The notes beneath the pieces are model-generated. The model was not told the DNA's origin. It saw only the letters and a program-made list of their open reading frames with translations, and did no database searches. From DAOVXM01 sp963746255 (GTDB lineage Bacteria > Chloroflexota > Anaerolineae > Anaerolineales > UBA4823), in contig CAVVAJ010000007.1 in assembly GCA_963746255.1 (NCBI GenBank), positions 372,001 to 436,000 on the forward strand: a DNA stretch of 64,000 bases, in the 5' to 3' direction. The translations under genes were made by a program, and so were the position numbers. Each line of letters begins with the position of its first letter. Position 1 is the stretch's first letter. Below, piece after piece: positions 37,211 through 47,429 of this stretch.

Positions 37211-38186
37211 ATGAACGATTGGTCATTTGCAGCGGGATTATGGGTCTTCGCCCAATCGGTAGAGAAATTTGGAGGGTATACAGAAGCACTATCCGTGCGC
37301 GATCAGATCCAAGCCGCTGCTTCGGTGCCGGGTCTTAAAAGGATTGGAGCTGATCTCTCCCCTCCATATCACCCTTGAAAACGCCAAGGAAGTCAAAGGC
37401 TGGTTGGATGATGCAGGTATCCAGCCTGTGTCTGTAAACCCTTTCGTCTGGACTGAGCCAAATTGGGCTCGGGGTGCATTTACATCACCGGATCCTCATG
37501 TACGCCGGGCAGCCATTGATAGGGCAAAAAAGGCAATTGAGATCGGCCATATGATCGGTACACGCCAGATGTGTTTGTGGCCAGGCGAGGACGGTTGGGA
37601 TTACCATTTCCAGGCTTCACATACCATGCTGTGGGATTGGACTGCCGAAGCTATCCGCGAAATCGCAGAATTTGATCCCGATACGCGGATTGGTATCGAG
37701 TATAAGCATCATGAACCACGCACACATATGCTGGTGAGTAACGCTGCTAAGACAGCGCTCCTGGGCTGTGAATTGGGTCTCCCCAATGTCGGCGGATATT
37801 TGGATTTTGGACACGCATTGATGAGCCGCGAGAGCCCAGCTGAGTCAGTAGCTTTACTGGCACGTAGCGGCCGTCTTATCGGTGTCCATGTCAACGATAA
37901 TTATGGCTCCAGTGACGACGATATCACCGTTGGATCGGTTCATTTTTGGGCAATGCTGGAGTTTCTATACACTCTCGAACAAATTGGCTATCAGGGTTGG
38001 TTGACACTCGATTTGGTCCCGACCCGCGAGAGCCCGGTTGATGCCAGTACCCTCAGCATTGCAAACCTCAAGATATATCATAAACTTTTATCTCGACTAG
38101 ACCGTGAAGCACTGTTGCTGGCTCAGCATGAGCAAAATGCTATTGACGCCCAGCATCTGATTCACCGCATGCTAGCAGATGAATAG
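37211..38186 (+). CDS. xylose-isomerase-like TIM-barrel sugar isomerase/epimerase, frameshifted
   Basis: The first frame (ATG 37211, GGAGG before it) gives MNDWSFAAGLWVFAQSVEKF and continues to about 37335. The second frame picks up with GLELISPLHITLENAKEVKG and runs to the stop. The break is at the AAAAGG near 37340. The barrel carries the metal-site acids and histidines (GIEYKHHEPRTHML, GGYLDFGHALM, GVHVNDNYGSSDDD, LTLDLVPTRESP). It should interconvert an aldose/ketose or epimerise a ketose. It is the first gene of the rightward operon. Confidence 0.8.
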
Positions 38187-38319
38187 ACATCCGTCAAGAA
38201 GCGGGAACAGTGATGAGTATAAGGAGGTGAATACTGCGTAAGAGATATCCACATGTGAGTTATCTAGTGAATGTTGGCAATCAATCGTTTCCAATACATA
38301 AAAAGGAGAAGATGTTCTC

Positions 38320-39390
38320 ATGGAAAAGAATTACATTAATCGACGAGAATTCTTGAAAATTTTCGGAACAATGGTTGGCGCTGGAGCGCTAGCTAGCTGC
38401 ACGCAAGGTGGACAACCCGCTGGAGGAAGCAGTGCTTTCTACACCGGCACCGTCATCCGCACGCTCTCCAATGAATATCACGCTGCTTGGAACCGTGGTG
38501 GTCGTCTATATGCAGAGTCAATTGCTCAAGGGCCCAATTACCGGGCATTGCTCTGTGAAGGAGACAGTGAGAAACAGCTCACTCTCATGCGCGCTCTGAT
38601 CTCTGAAGCTGGCGAGAATGTGGTCTTCAACATTGACCCCAACCAATCCCCGGATGCGAAACCGATTGCAGATCTTTGTGCTGAGAGCAAGGTTTACTTC
38701 CTGACCCAATGGAACAAGCCGGATGATCTGCACCCGTGGGATTACGATCCCTACTGGGTTGCTCACATGGGTGTTGACGGCGTACCTTCCGGTTACTATG
38801 TAGCCAAAGAGCTGTTTGAAGCCATGGGCGGTTCGGGCAAGATTGTTGCGCTAGATGGTCTGCTCGCCAATGTCCCCGCAATTCAACGCGCTGATGGTTT
38901 AAAGAAAGCCCTTGCTGAGTACCCCGGTATTGAATTGCTCGAAAATCAGACTGCGGAATGGGATCGTACAAAAGCGGTTGCACTGACTGAGGCATTCCTG
39001 GCGAAGTACCCGGACGTGACTGGCATCTGGGCGGCTAACGATAATATGGGGCTCGGTGCGCTGGAAGCGCTGCGGACAGCTGGCAAAGCTGGTGAAATCC
39101 CCGTAGTTGGTATCGACGGCACCAGTGAAGCGATCAACGCCTGCATCTCCGGTGAATTTGCAGCTACTGTCAACAATGACCCAATCTGGCAGGGCAGCAT
39201 GGGCTTGGCGATTCCTTACCAGGCGGCGACAGGTGTCTTTGACCCGGCTAAGGAACCGAAGGAACACCGTGAGTTCTACTTTGAGCCGGTTTATGTTAAC
39301 TCAGCCAACGCTCAGGAGATCAAGGCGACGTACATTGATGGCATCCCGCAATATGATTGGACTGATCTCTGGGGTCGCGTACAAGCCTGA
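38320..39390 (+). CDS. sugar ABC transporter substrate-binding lipoprotein (RbsB type)
   Basis: A 356-residue type-1 periplasmic binding protein with a twin-arginine-like lipoprotein signal (NRREFLKIFGTMVGAGALASC). Ligand-domain landmarks are GTVIRTLSNEYHAAWNRGG, VVFNIDPNQSPDAKPIADLC, GVDGVPSGYYVAKELFEAMG and TGIWAANDNMGLGALEAL. Members bind ribose, xylose, rhamnose, autoinducer-2 or polyols. An AAAAGGAG site precedes the ATG. It is followed by permease, ATPase and second permease genes. Confidence 0.92.
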   Translation: MEKNYINRREFLKIFGTMVGAGALASCTQGGQPAGGSSAFYTGTVIRTLSNEYHAAWNRGGRLYAESIAQGPNYRALLCEGDSEKQLTLMRALISEAGENVVFNIDPNQSPDAKPIADLCAESKVYFLTQWNKPDDLHPWDYDPYWVAHMGVDGVPSGYYVAKELFEAMGGSGKIVALDGLLANVPAIQRADGLKKALAEYPGIELLENQTAEWDRTKAVALTEAFLAKYPDVTGIWAANDNMGLGALEALRTAGKAGEIPVVGIDGTSEAINACISGEFAATVNNDPIWQGSMGLAIPYQAATGVFDPAKEPKEHREFYFEPVYVNSANAQEIKATYIDGIPQYDWTDLWGRVQA

Positions 39391-39570
39391 TCACTAATAA
39401 ACTTATACTAACCGCGGTTTGGTGCAACACCCACATCGCGTGAGGCACAGTCTGCATAACGCACTCACAATACAGCCCAAGACTGTGAACTTTATACAGC
39501 TTCTGGGGTGGTGAGTCCACCACCCCAGAAGCATGTAATATGGAACCAAAAATCTCTTCAGGTAAGGAGC

Positions 39571-40570
39571 ATGATGTCATCGATAACTGATAGGTTTTCC
39601 ACTCGCCTACGCGGTCTCCAAATGCTTCACATCCCGCCAATCGTCGGCCCACTACTAATTCTAGTTGTTTTGGTAGCCTTGGTCACCCTGATTAACCCCC
39701 GGTTTCTCAGCCCAATTAATTTGGGGAACCTTGCCCGCCAGAGCTCAATCTTAATCATTATCGCCCTCGGGGAGACATTCATTATCTTAATGGGTAGTAT
39801 TGACTTATCAATTGAAGGTGTCATGGCACTTACTTCTGTTGTAATCGGTTTGCTGGCGGAAAATTATTTCAACAGCAACGATTATGGTTTACTGGCAGTC
39901 TTGATTGCTATCGCGGCTGGGACCTTGATGGGGTTTGCGGACGGGAGTTTTTCATGCGAAACTACGCATACCTTCTTTTATGGCTTCACTGGGTATGATG
40001 TATATCGGGTTGGGATTAGCCACATGGCTGTCAAATGGGATGAACCTGCCATTATTGGATCCCATGCTCCTCTCATGGGCACGTGGAAACACCGGTCCAA
40101 TCCCCAACTTAACTTTCTTTGGCTTGGGGATGTTGTTATTCGCATTTTTCTTAGAAAGGTTTACCAGATTTGGTCGCTATGTTTTCGCTATTGGTGGCGC
40201 TGAGGATCGGGCGAAACTGGCTGGGATTCCAATCAGCCGTTACAAAATTCTCGCCTTCACCCTAGCGGGATTCTTTTTTGGGGTAGGTGGTGTCTTGAAC
40301 TCTGCCCGAATTGGGGCCGGAACGTCAACGGCAGGTTTGAACCAGCTTTTTGCAGCGATCACTGCGGTTGTTGTCGGGGGAACGGCGCTCACCGGTGGTA
40401 CGGGGGGCGTTGTTCAAACGCTCATCGGCGCGTTGATCGTCATCGTGATCAGCAATGGGATGGTTTTGGCAGGTGTACACAGTTATGTTCAGCTGGCAGT
40501 TCAAGGTGTCATCATTACGGTTGCAGTAATCCTGACATTGGATCGCAGCAAACTTCCATACATTAAGTGA
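39571..40570 (+). CDS. sugar ABC transporter permease 1 (RbsC type), frameshifted
   Basis: Start ATG 39571 with TAAGGAG. The N-terminal frame contains the family signature ALGETFIILMGSIDLSIEGV, and breaks near 39945 in a run of G and T. The second frame resumes GVFHAKLRIPSFMASLGMMY, then GRYVFAIGGAEDRAKLAGIP and GGTALTGGTGGV. About eight membrane helices. It should pair with the second permease (42163) to form the channel, as in the two-permease LsrCD or RhaPQ systems. Confidence 0.85.
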
Positions 40571-40585
40571 TATCCCGAGGTAATA

Positions 40586-42100
40586 ATGACAGATATAGTT
40601 CTGGAAGTACGCAACGTTTCTAAGAGTTTCCCGGGAGTGCGGGCGCTTGACAATGTGGATATGCATATAAATGAACACGAGATCGTGGGGCTGGTGGGTG
40701 AGAATGGGGCAGGTAAATCAACCCTCTTGAAGATCTTGATTGGCGCCTATCGTCCTGATGAAGGGGAGATTTTGGTCAGAGGCAAGCAGGCTGACATTCG
40801 CAGTGTTAAAGAAGCCGAAGATTACGGTCTGGCAATGGTCTTTCAAGAGCAGTCGTTGTTGCCCAATCTATCAGTCCGTGAAAACATATTTTTAGGGAAT
40901 GAAGAGCAATTTATCCGCTTTGGTACGATTAACTGGAGGAAAATGAGTGCCGAAGCAATAAAGCAGCTCGAAAAAGTGGAATTATCAATCGATCCATCGG
41001 CATATACCGGAAATTTGAGTTTTGCCGAAAGACAGATGGTGGAACTTGCCCGGGTGATGTCATTAGAAGACCGTACGCAGCACGAACCGCTGATTATTTT
41101 GGACGAGCCGACTACGGTGCTTGAGAAAAGCGAGATTGATCTACTATTCGACCGCATCCGCAAGATTAAAGAGCGATCATCGATCCTGTTCGTTTCCCAT
41201 CATTTAGATGAAATCTTAGAATTAACCGATCGTATTTATGTATTCAAGGATGGGCAGTGCGTTGCCGAGCGGGTTACTAGCGAAACAAACGAGGCAGAAC
41301 TCCACCAGTTGATGGTTGACCGGGAGCTGAAGGGCGAGTACTACCGGCAGGATAAACAAATTACCCCCTCAGAAGATGTTGTGCTCAGTGTGAGGAATTT
41401 ATCCAAGCAAGGTCACTATCAGGATGTGAGTTTTGATCTCCACCGAGGCGAAATCCTCAGCCTAACTGGTGTTCTCGGATCCGGGCGAGAGGATGTTTGC
41501 CGCACCATCGCGGGGCTAGGTAAACCTGATAGGGGACAGGTATTGATTGATGGCAGACCTTTACATTTTGGTTCACCAGCCGCTTCGATCCAATCGGGTA
41601 TCGGTTATGTCCCTCAAGACCGGGGCACGGAGGGTTTAGTCTTGTACCTAAGTATTGGACCTAATATCACACTACCGGACCTGAGCAGTGTGATCCGCAG
41701 GGGGTTCTTGAGCCTTGGGGCCGAGAAGGCTTTAGCGAGAGACTGGATTGACCGAATGGCAATTAAAACCCCTGGTACAGAGGCGTTATGCTTAAATCTC
41801 AGCGGGGGGAATCAGCAGAAAGTTGTGCTATCAAAGTGGCTGGCTTCCAAAGTCAAAGTCTTTGTACTGGATCATCCTACCCGCGGCGTCGATGTGGGCG
41901 CCAAAGAAGAGGTGTATGAATTGATCCGTGGGTTGGCCCAGGAAGGGATCGCGTTTCTACTGATAGCTGATACTCTGGAAGAGACAATTGGGTTGAGCAA
42001 TCTCATCCTCACCATGAAAGACGGGAAGATTACTGAACGTATTCCAGCACCCCCAGATAACAAACCATTGCCGGTTGATGTCATCCAGCACATGATGTAG
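40586..42100 (+). CDS. sugar ABC transporter ATP-binding protein (RbsA/MglA type)
   Basis: A 504-residue protein with two ABC domains. The first has Walker A GENGAGKSTLLK, signature LSFAERQMVELARVM and Walker B LIILDEPTT. The second has a degenerate Walker A GVLGSGREDVCRTI, signature NLSGGNQQKVVLSKWL and Walker B KVFVLDHPTRGVDVGA, as usual for this family. The second Walker B has His where Glu is expected (LDHPT). The gene starts 15 bp behind permease 1. Confidence 0.95.
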   Translation: MTDIVLEVRNVSKSFPGVRALDNVDMHINEHEIVGLVGENGAGKSTLLKILIGAYRPDEGEILVRGKQADIRSVKEAEDYGLAMVFQEQSLLPNLSVRENIFLGNEEQFIRFGTINWRKMSAEAIKQLEKVELSIDPSAYTGNLSFAERQMVELARVMSLEDRTQHEPLIILDEPTTVLEKSEIDLLFDRIRKIKERSSILFVSHHLDEILELTDRIYVFKDGQCVAERVTSETNEAELHQLMVDRELKGEYYRQDKQITPSEDVVLSVRNLSKQGHYQDVSFDLHRGEILSLTGVLGSGREDVCRTIAGLGKPDRGQVLIDGRPLHFGSPAASIQSGIGYVPQDRGTEGLVLYLSIGPNITLPDLSSVIRRGFLSLGAEKALARDWIDRMAIKTPGTEALCLNLSGGNQQKVVLSKWLASKVKVFVLDHPTRGVDVGAKEEVYELIRGLAQEGIAFLLIADTLEETIGLSNLILTMKDGKITERIPAPPDNKPLPVDVIQHMM

Positions 42101-42162
42101 TTTGGGTTTGTCCGCCCAGCAAGGTGAGAACTTAGGGTAAATAGAAAGGAGAGTTCATTCCT

Positions 42163-43131
42163 ATGTCGGTGATTACCAGAATGAACAATGTTAGAAAGAA
42201 TACTTCCTGGGTAGGAATCATGCCCATCGCAACTTTGATTATCTTGGTAATCTTAACGGCCATCGGCAGCCCGCGCTTCTTGCTGCCAGCTAGTCTGTTG
42301 GGGTTGCTTTCTCAGAGTGCGACATTATTAGTAATGGGGCTTGGGGAAACATTTATTATCCTCATAGGATCGATCGACTTATCTATCGCTCCCGTTGCGG
42401 CGATGGCTTCGATCATCGCCGCAATGTTGTTGCCCATTTTTGGTTACTGGGCATTTGTAATTGCTGCACTATTTGGTGTATTCGCTGGGGCGTTGACAGG
42501 TGTGGTGCATACGAAAGCGCGAATACCTTCTTTCATCGCCACTTTAGGTGCGATGGGACTTTGGACTGGGGTGGCATTTGTGGTATCTGATGCTACACCA
42601 ATTAGCGTGGGCTCTAGTGAAGCGCAGTATCTCACCTGGGTTACCGGAACCAGCTTTGGTTTGCCGAATGTGGTGATTATAGGTTTTGTGGTTCTGGTCA
42701 TCACTTACATCTTGGAGAAATATACTCGCTTCGGCCGTTATGTTAAAGCCATCGGTGCAGGAGAGAAAGCGACCACTGTATCTGGTGTGCCGATTGACCG
42801 CTATAAAATCATGGCTTTTATTTTATGCGCTACGCTGGCTGCGTTCTCAGGCATCTTGCTGTCAACACGTATGTCAGGTGGTTCAGCCCGTATGGCGGAT
42901 GGATTCTTAATGAAAGCTATCGCGGTGGTCATATTGGGTGGAACCGCAATCAGCGGCGGCATTGGTGGTGTGCTGAGGACTTTTATTGGAGTGTTAATTG
43001 TAATGGTCCTAGAAGTAGGCATGAACATGGTTGGTGTAAACCCTTGGTTCCAGCAGGCAATCTTCGGCGGTATTATTATTGTGGCGGTTGCCTTAACCAT
43101 TGATCGATCGCGTATCACCATCATTAAATAA
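42163..43131 (+). CDS. sugar ABC transporter permease 2 (RbsC type)
   Basis: An intact 322-residue permease of the same family as permease 1, with GLGETFIILIGSIDLSIAPV, HTKARIPSFIATLGAMGLW, GRYVKAIGAGEKATTVSGVP and GGTAISGGIGGV. AGAAAGGAGAG precedes the ATG. The presence of two distinct permeases points to heterodimeric channels. Its substrate is shared with the binding protein at 38320. Confidence 0.93.
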   Translation: MSVITRMNNVRKNTSWVGIMPIATLIILVILTAIGSPRFLLPASLLGLLSQSATLLVMGLGETFIILIGSIDLSIAPVAAMASIIAAMLLPIFGYWAFVIAALFGVFAGALTGVVHTKARIPSFIATLGAMGLWTGVAFVVSDATPISVGSSEAQYLTWVTGTSFGLPNVVIIGFVVLVITYILEKYTRFGRYVKAIGAGEKATTVSGVPIDRYKIMAFILCATLAAFSGILLSTRMSGGSARMADGFLMKAIAVVILGGTAISGGIGGVLRTFIGVLIVMVLEVGMNMVGVNPWFQQAIFGGIIIVAVALTIDRSRITIIK

Positions 43132-43191
43132 CGAGCTCGATTTGGCATTTCGTTTGTATCTAGGATAACTCACAGAATAGGAGCGAGAAAA

Positions 43192-44229
43192 ATGCTTGCA
43201 GTTGCGGTCACAAAACCGAACCAACTTAACCTTGTCGAAATTCCGGATCCTGTTCCTGGACCTTATGAAGCTCGCATAAAGACCGAAGCAGCTGCTCTGT
43301 GTAATGCAACCGATCGCAAGCTCATTGAAGGGCATTTTCCCGGAGTTGAACAGTATCCTCTGTTGTTAGGGCATGAAACTGTCGGGATAGTGGATGCCAT
43401 TGGGAGCAAAGTGCGTAGTTTCAAGGTCGGAGATCGCGTAATTGGTGGGTTATTGCTGAATACAACCGATCCCGGGTACGCGAGCGGTTGGGGTGGGTTC
43501 TGTCAATATACGCTGGCTGGAGACCATCAAGCGATGGTCGCGGATGGTGTGGCTGATGATGCCCATGGTTGGTATGAGGTCTATGAAATCATGCGCACCG
43601 TTCGGCCCAGCTTATCCATTGAGGACGCCCTCTTACTTTGTACGTGGAGAGAAGTGTATGGAGCGTTTGGCGATTTCAATCTACAGCCTGGTGATGATCT
43701 ATTGATCTATGGCGCTGGCCCGGTCGGCTTGAGCTTCGTGAAATTCGCTAGGCTGCTCGATATCGGCTTTATTGCCAGTGTAGATCTTATCCCTGAAAAA
43801 CGCCAGAAAGCTCTCGAGATGGGCGCTGATGCAGTATTTGCTCCAGATGATCATGAATTGATAAATATTGTTGCCAAACGCGGCAAACCTTTTGATGTGA
43901 TTATCGATGCGGTTGGTAAGGAAGGGATCATTAATGCCGCGCTGCCAATGGTGAAAATGGCGGGCTCAATTTGTGTTTACGGCGTGATTGATACACCAAA
44001 GATTACGGTTGATAAAGCCGCAGCCCCGTATAATTTCAATCTGCTGGTACATCAATGGCCGACGCGCTTCCGTGAAGCCGCCGCTCAAGATCCACTATCT
44101 GACTGGATTGAGGCCGGGCAGTTGAGTTATAAGGAATTTGTCTCAGCCAAATTCCCGATTAACGAGGTTGGGCAGGCACTTGAACTGTCTAATTCTGGGC
44201 GAACGATAAAAACGATCTTGCGTTTCTAA
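43192..44229 (+). CDS. medium-chain zinc-type dehydrogenase (ADH family)
   Basis: A 345-residue MDR protein. The catalytic zinc ligands are in ALCNATDRKLIEGHFPG and LLLGHETVGIV, and the NAD-binding Rossmann motif is YGAGPVGLSFVKFARL. The four-cysteine structural zinc loop of classical alcohol dehydrogenases is missing. It should oxidise a sugar alcohol or hydroxy sugar. It lies 60 bp behind permease 2 in the rightward operon with a GGAGCGAG site. The 216-bp gap after it holds a TATAAT at about 44399-44404, possibly an internal promoter. Confidence 0.88.
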   Translation: MLAVAVTKPNQLNLVEIPDPVPGPYEARIKTEAAALCNATDRKLIEGHFPGVEQYPLLLGHETVGIVDAIGSKVRSFKVGDRVIGGLLLNTTDPGYASGWGGFCQYTLAGDHQAMVADGVADDAHGWYEVYEIMRTVRPSLSIEDALLLCTWREVYGAFGDFNLQPGDDLLIYGAGPVGLSFVKFARLLDIGFIASVDLIPEKRQKALEMGADAVFAPDDHELINIVAKRGKPFDVIIDAVGKEGIINAALPMVKMAGSICVYGVIDTPKITVDKAAAPYNFNLLVHQWPTRFREAAAQDPLSDWIEAGQLSYKEFVSAKFPINEVGQALELSNSGRTIKTILRF

Positions 44230-44445
44230 TAGCGGAGTGCGAGTTATCGCATTAGGATATTTCTGGTTTTGTTGCACAACGAAAAGCACGTCTCGATTTT
44301 GATTTGCCAGGTTGATCTTCTCCCAGAGGATAAAAATATTTATCAGGAACCGTTTTCTTCCTGATTGTCAGAGCCCAGTATCAGTATATTGGTCTTCTGT
44401 ATAATTGATGTTGCATCTACATAGTAGGGATAGGAGGTAAGCATT

Positions 44446-45237
44446 ATGGACTTGGAACTAACTGGAAAGGTCGCGGTAATCACCGGCGGGAGTGTAGGAA
44501 TTGGACTGGCTGTTGCTGAAGGTTTGGCCAAAGAAGGTGTCAACCTAATCCTCTGTGCTCGCGATGAAACTCGCTTAGTCCAGCGAGCTGCTGAGCTTCA
44601 GGACAAGTACGCTGTAATTGTCGTTGGAGTTCCTGCAGACGTAACCAAGGCTAGTGATATTGATGCTGTTGTTTCCACCGCCGACGATAAATTCGGTGGT
44701 GCTGACTTTTTGATCAATAACGCAGGAACCGGAAGCAATGAGAAAATCATGACGGCTCCCGACGAGAAATGGCAGCAGTATTGGGACCTGCATGTGATGG
44801 CTGCAGTGCGCTTATCGCGTGGGCTAATTCCTTCGATGCGCCGTCGAGGTGCTGGAGTTATTCTCAACAATGCTTCCATCTGTGCAAAACAACCATTGGA
44901 CTATGAGCCCATCTATAATGTCACCAAAGCAGCTCTAGTGATGTTTTCCAAAGTCCTTTCCGATGAGGTTGTAGGTGACAATATTCGGGTGAATTGTATT
45001 AACCCGGGATTGGTCCTTACTCCCGATTGGATAAAGACAGCTAAACAGCTCACGGAAGGTACGGATCAGACTTACGAGGAGTACCTGGACGGAGTGGCGA
45101 AGAAATACGCACCAATTGGCCGTTTTGCCTCACCCGAAGAACTTGCTCATTTCTTTGTGTTCTTATGTTCTGATCGCTCCAGTTATAGCGTCGGATCGAC
45201 GTATTTTGTCGATGGTGGTTGGCTGCGTGTAATTTAA
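44446..45237 (+). CDS. short-chain dehydrogenase/reductase
   Basis: A 263-residue SDR with the coenzyme motif TGGSVGIGLAVAEGLAKEG, NNAGTGS, catalytic Ser in NNASICAKQPL and Tyr/Lys in YNVTK. The C-terminal DGGWLRVI is typical. The Asp/Arg after strand 2 (LCARDE) does not settle NAD versus NADP. A strong AGGAGG precedes the ATG. It probably interconverts a keto sugar and an alcohol in the same pathway. Confidence 0.92.
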   Translation: MDLELTGKVAVITGGSVGIGLAVAEGLAKEGVNLILCARDETRLVQRAAELQDKYAVIVVGVPADVTKASDIDAVVSTADDKFGGADFLINNAGTGSNEKIMTAPDEKWQQYWDLHVMAAVRLSRGLIPSMRRRGAGVILNNASICAKQPLDYEPIYNVTKAALVMFSKVLSDEVVGDNIRVNCINPGLVLTPDWIKTAKQLTEGTDQTYEEYLDGVAKKYAPIGRFASPEELAHFFVFLCSDRSSYSVGSTYFVDGGWLRVI

Positions 45238-45274
45238 CCGCAAATCATAAACACACATTTATGGAGAGAAAGCG

Positions 45275-46294
45275 ATGAAACAAGCTGTAATGACCGAACC
45301 CGGAAAAATAAAAATCCATGAGGTTGAAGAACCAAAACCTGGCAAGGGTGAGGTTCTTCTACGCATTCAACGTATAGGTGTCTGCGGTTCTGATGTGCAT
45401 GTCTATCATGGCAAACACCCTTATACAGGCTATCCGGTAGTCCAGGGCCATGAGTTTTCAGCCACGGTAGTTGATTTTGGTGATGGTGTGACCGGATTGC
45501 ATCCAGGCTTAAAAGTGACTTCAATGCCGCAGATCGTTTGTGGAGAATGTGCACCCTGCTTACGCGGTGACTACCATATTTGTGATAAATTGAAGGTAGA
45601 GGGGTTTCAAGCTCCAGGCTGTGCCCAGGATTTATGGGTGACATCCGCAGATCGCATCATACCCTTGCCAGACAGCTTCTCTTTTGAGCAAGGAGCTTTG
45701 GTAGAGCCGGTCTCTGTTGCAGTACATTCAACATCAAAAGCAGGTGACTTAAACGGACGTCGTGTTGCTGTTCTCGGCGCAGGTCCTATCGGGAATCTTA
45801 TCGCCCAGGTAGCACGTGCATCTGGCGCAAAGGTTTTGGTGACGGACATCAGTGACTACCGTTTAAGGATCGCGGCTCAATGTGGTTTAGAGAATACATC
45901 AAATGCGGCTGAGGAAAGTTTGCAGGCTGCCGCGGAACGTGTCTTTGGTGCGGATGGATTTGACATCGTTTTGGAGTGTGTTGGCATCGAGGATACGATG
46001 ACTGCTGCTGTTGAAAACATCGCCAAGGGTGGCACAATTGTTGTTGTGGGTGTATTTGGTGAGAAGCCGCGCATTGACATGGGTCTTGTGCAGGATCGTG
46101 AGTTAAATCTCCATGGGACATTGATGTACAAGCGCGAGGATTATGAGAAAGCGGTTGACCTAATCGCTTCTGGTCAGGTGATCACTGAGCCGCTGATGTC
46201 AAAGCATTTCAGCATAGATAAGTACCTTGATGCATATAAATTCATCGACCAACAGCGCGACATGACCATGAAAGTCTTCATCGATGTGGCCTAG
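45275..46294 (+). CDS. zinc-dependent polyol/threonine-type dehydrogenase
   Basis: A 339-residue MDR enzyme with catalytic zinc motif GVCGSDVHVYHGKHPYTGYP and VVQGHEFSA, structural zinc cysteines in CGECAPCLRGDYHIC, and Rossmann AVLGAGPIGNLIAQ. Relatives are L-threonine, sorbitol, galactitol and L-sorbosone-type dehydrogenases. It follows the SDR gene by 37 bp and precedes the epimerase by 12 bp. The substrate is most likely a polyol carried by the operon's transporter. Confidence 0.9.
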   Translation: MKQAVMTEPGKIKIHEVEEPKPGKGEVLLRIQRIGVCGSDVHVYHGKHPYTGYPVVQGHEFSATVVDFGDGVTGLHPGLKVTSMPQIVCGECAPCLRGDYHICDKLKVEGFQAPGCAQDLWVTSADRIIPLPDSFSFEQGALVEPVSVAVHSTSKAGDLNGRRVAVLGAGPIGNLIAQVARASGAKVLVTDISDYRLRIAAQCGLENTSNAAEESLQAAAERVFGADGFDIVLECVGIEDTMTAAVENIAKGGTIVVVGVFGEKPRIDMGLVQDRELNLHGTLMYKREDYEKAVDLIASGQVITEPLMSKHFSIDKYLDAYKFIDQQRDMTMKVFIDVA

Positions 46295-46306
46295 AGGAGT
46301 ACAGCT

Positions 46307-47182
46307 ATGAAATATGCGATCAATAACTGGGTGTATGCCGATGAACCTTTGCGGGACACTTTCACCCGCTTGGCAAAATATGGTTATGATGGAGTCGAGC
46401 TGAAAGGTGAGCCGGAGCTTTATTCGCTGGCAGAAATTAAATCCTTATGCCAGGAATTCGATATGCAGATCACATCCGTTTTGGGCTGGAATATTTGGGG
46501 CATACCAGGTCGCGATTTAGCCAGTCCGGATTTAATGGAACGCTCTGCGGCAATCCAATATGGGCAGGATGGGATTGATTTTGCATCCGCCGTCGGAGCA
46601 CCGATTTTGATAGTCTTACCCGCACCAGCTGGACGCACGGCTCCTCATGGTAACCCCGGAAATGAAGAAGAGTGGTCAGCCGCATATAAAATCGAATGGT
46701 CAAATGCCGTCAGCTCTGTCCGCCAGATGGCAGCCTATGCAAAATCGCGCGGGGTTGTCCTCGCAGTGGAACCTATCAACCGCTATGAAACCTTTTTACT
46801 TACAACGGTTGATGAAGCACTGCTTTTTGTGGATGATGTCGGGGCTGACAACGTGAAGCTCAATGTTGACACATTCCATATGAATATTGATGAAGCTGAC
46901 CTCGCGGTTGCAATTCGTAAAGCAGGTGATCGGCTGGTGCATATGCACGCGGCAGATAGCAACCGCCAAGCACCTGGTCGTGGTCATACTGATTTCACCG
47001 CGATTTTCAAGGCGTTATATGAGGTGGGTTTCGATGGTACGGTTGTTCTTGAACCGGTGCCACCAGGGGCAGACCCAGGAATGGCGATTATTCGATCGGA
47101 TTTCTTGCCCTTACGGGATATCTACGCGCAGGAAAGTATCAGCTATCTAAAACAGATCGAAGAATCGCTTAACGGCTCCTGA
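46307..47182 (+). CDS. TIM-barrel sugar epimerase/isomerase (DTE-like)
   Basis: A 291-residue protein with the D-tagatose-3-epimerase family pattern: VLAVEPINRYETFLL, KLNVDTFHMNIDE, HMHAADSNRQAPGRGHTDF and VLEPVPPG. The Glu, Asp, His and Glu metal ligands are all present. It shares the NRYET and HMNI(D/E)E motifs with the gene at 47430, so they are paralogues. GAGGAG precedes the ATG. Confidence 0.88.
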   Translation: MKYAINNWVYADEPLRDTFTRLAKYGYDGVELKGEPELYSLAEIKSLCQEFDMQITSVLGWNIWGIPGRDLASPDLMERSAAIQYGQDGIDFASAVGAPILIVLPAPAGRTAPHGNPGNEEEWSAAYKIEWSNAVSSVRQMAAYAKSRGVVLAVEPINRYETFLLTTVDEALLFVDDVGADNVKLNVDTFHMNIDEADLAVAIRKAGDRLVHMHAADSNRQAPGRGHTDFTAIFKALYEVGFDGTVVLEPVPPGADPGMAIIRSDFLPLRDIYAQESISYLKQIEESLNGS

Positions 47183-47321
47183 TCTTCATCGCAGCGCAGC
47201 GGCATGTGGCGCAGATCGTCACTTTTGGCTGTGCCTCGATCTGGTCTTCATCATGGTGGCTGAATGGTTAGCAAGCGCTTCGTCAAGGATGAGAGTATCA
47301 TTTGATAGCTGAATGATCAAG

Positions 47322-47394
47322 CCTTTGACAAAGCTAAAAGTGTTCCAACTCGGCTCTATTCTGACTTTACAATCACATTTGACGGAACACTAGT
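47322..47394. repeat. 73-bp dispersed repeat, copy B (upstream of second epimerase)
   Basis: It aligns without gaps to 18555-18627 (53 of 73 identical; see copy A). It lies in the 247-bp gap between the two epimerase genes and ends 36 bp before the next start. The right arm GACGGAACACTAGT is identical in both copies; the left arm is less symmetrical here. Confidence 0.6.
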
Positions 47395-47429
47395 AATCTA
47401 GGATCTCATCCTAGAAAGTGAGTGGATAA

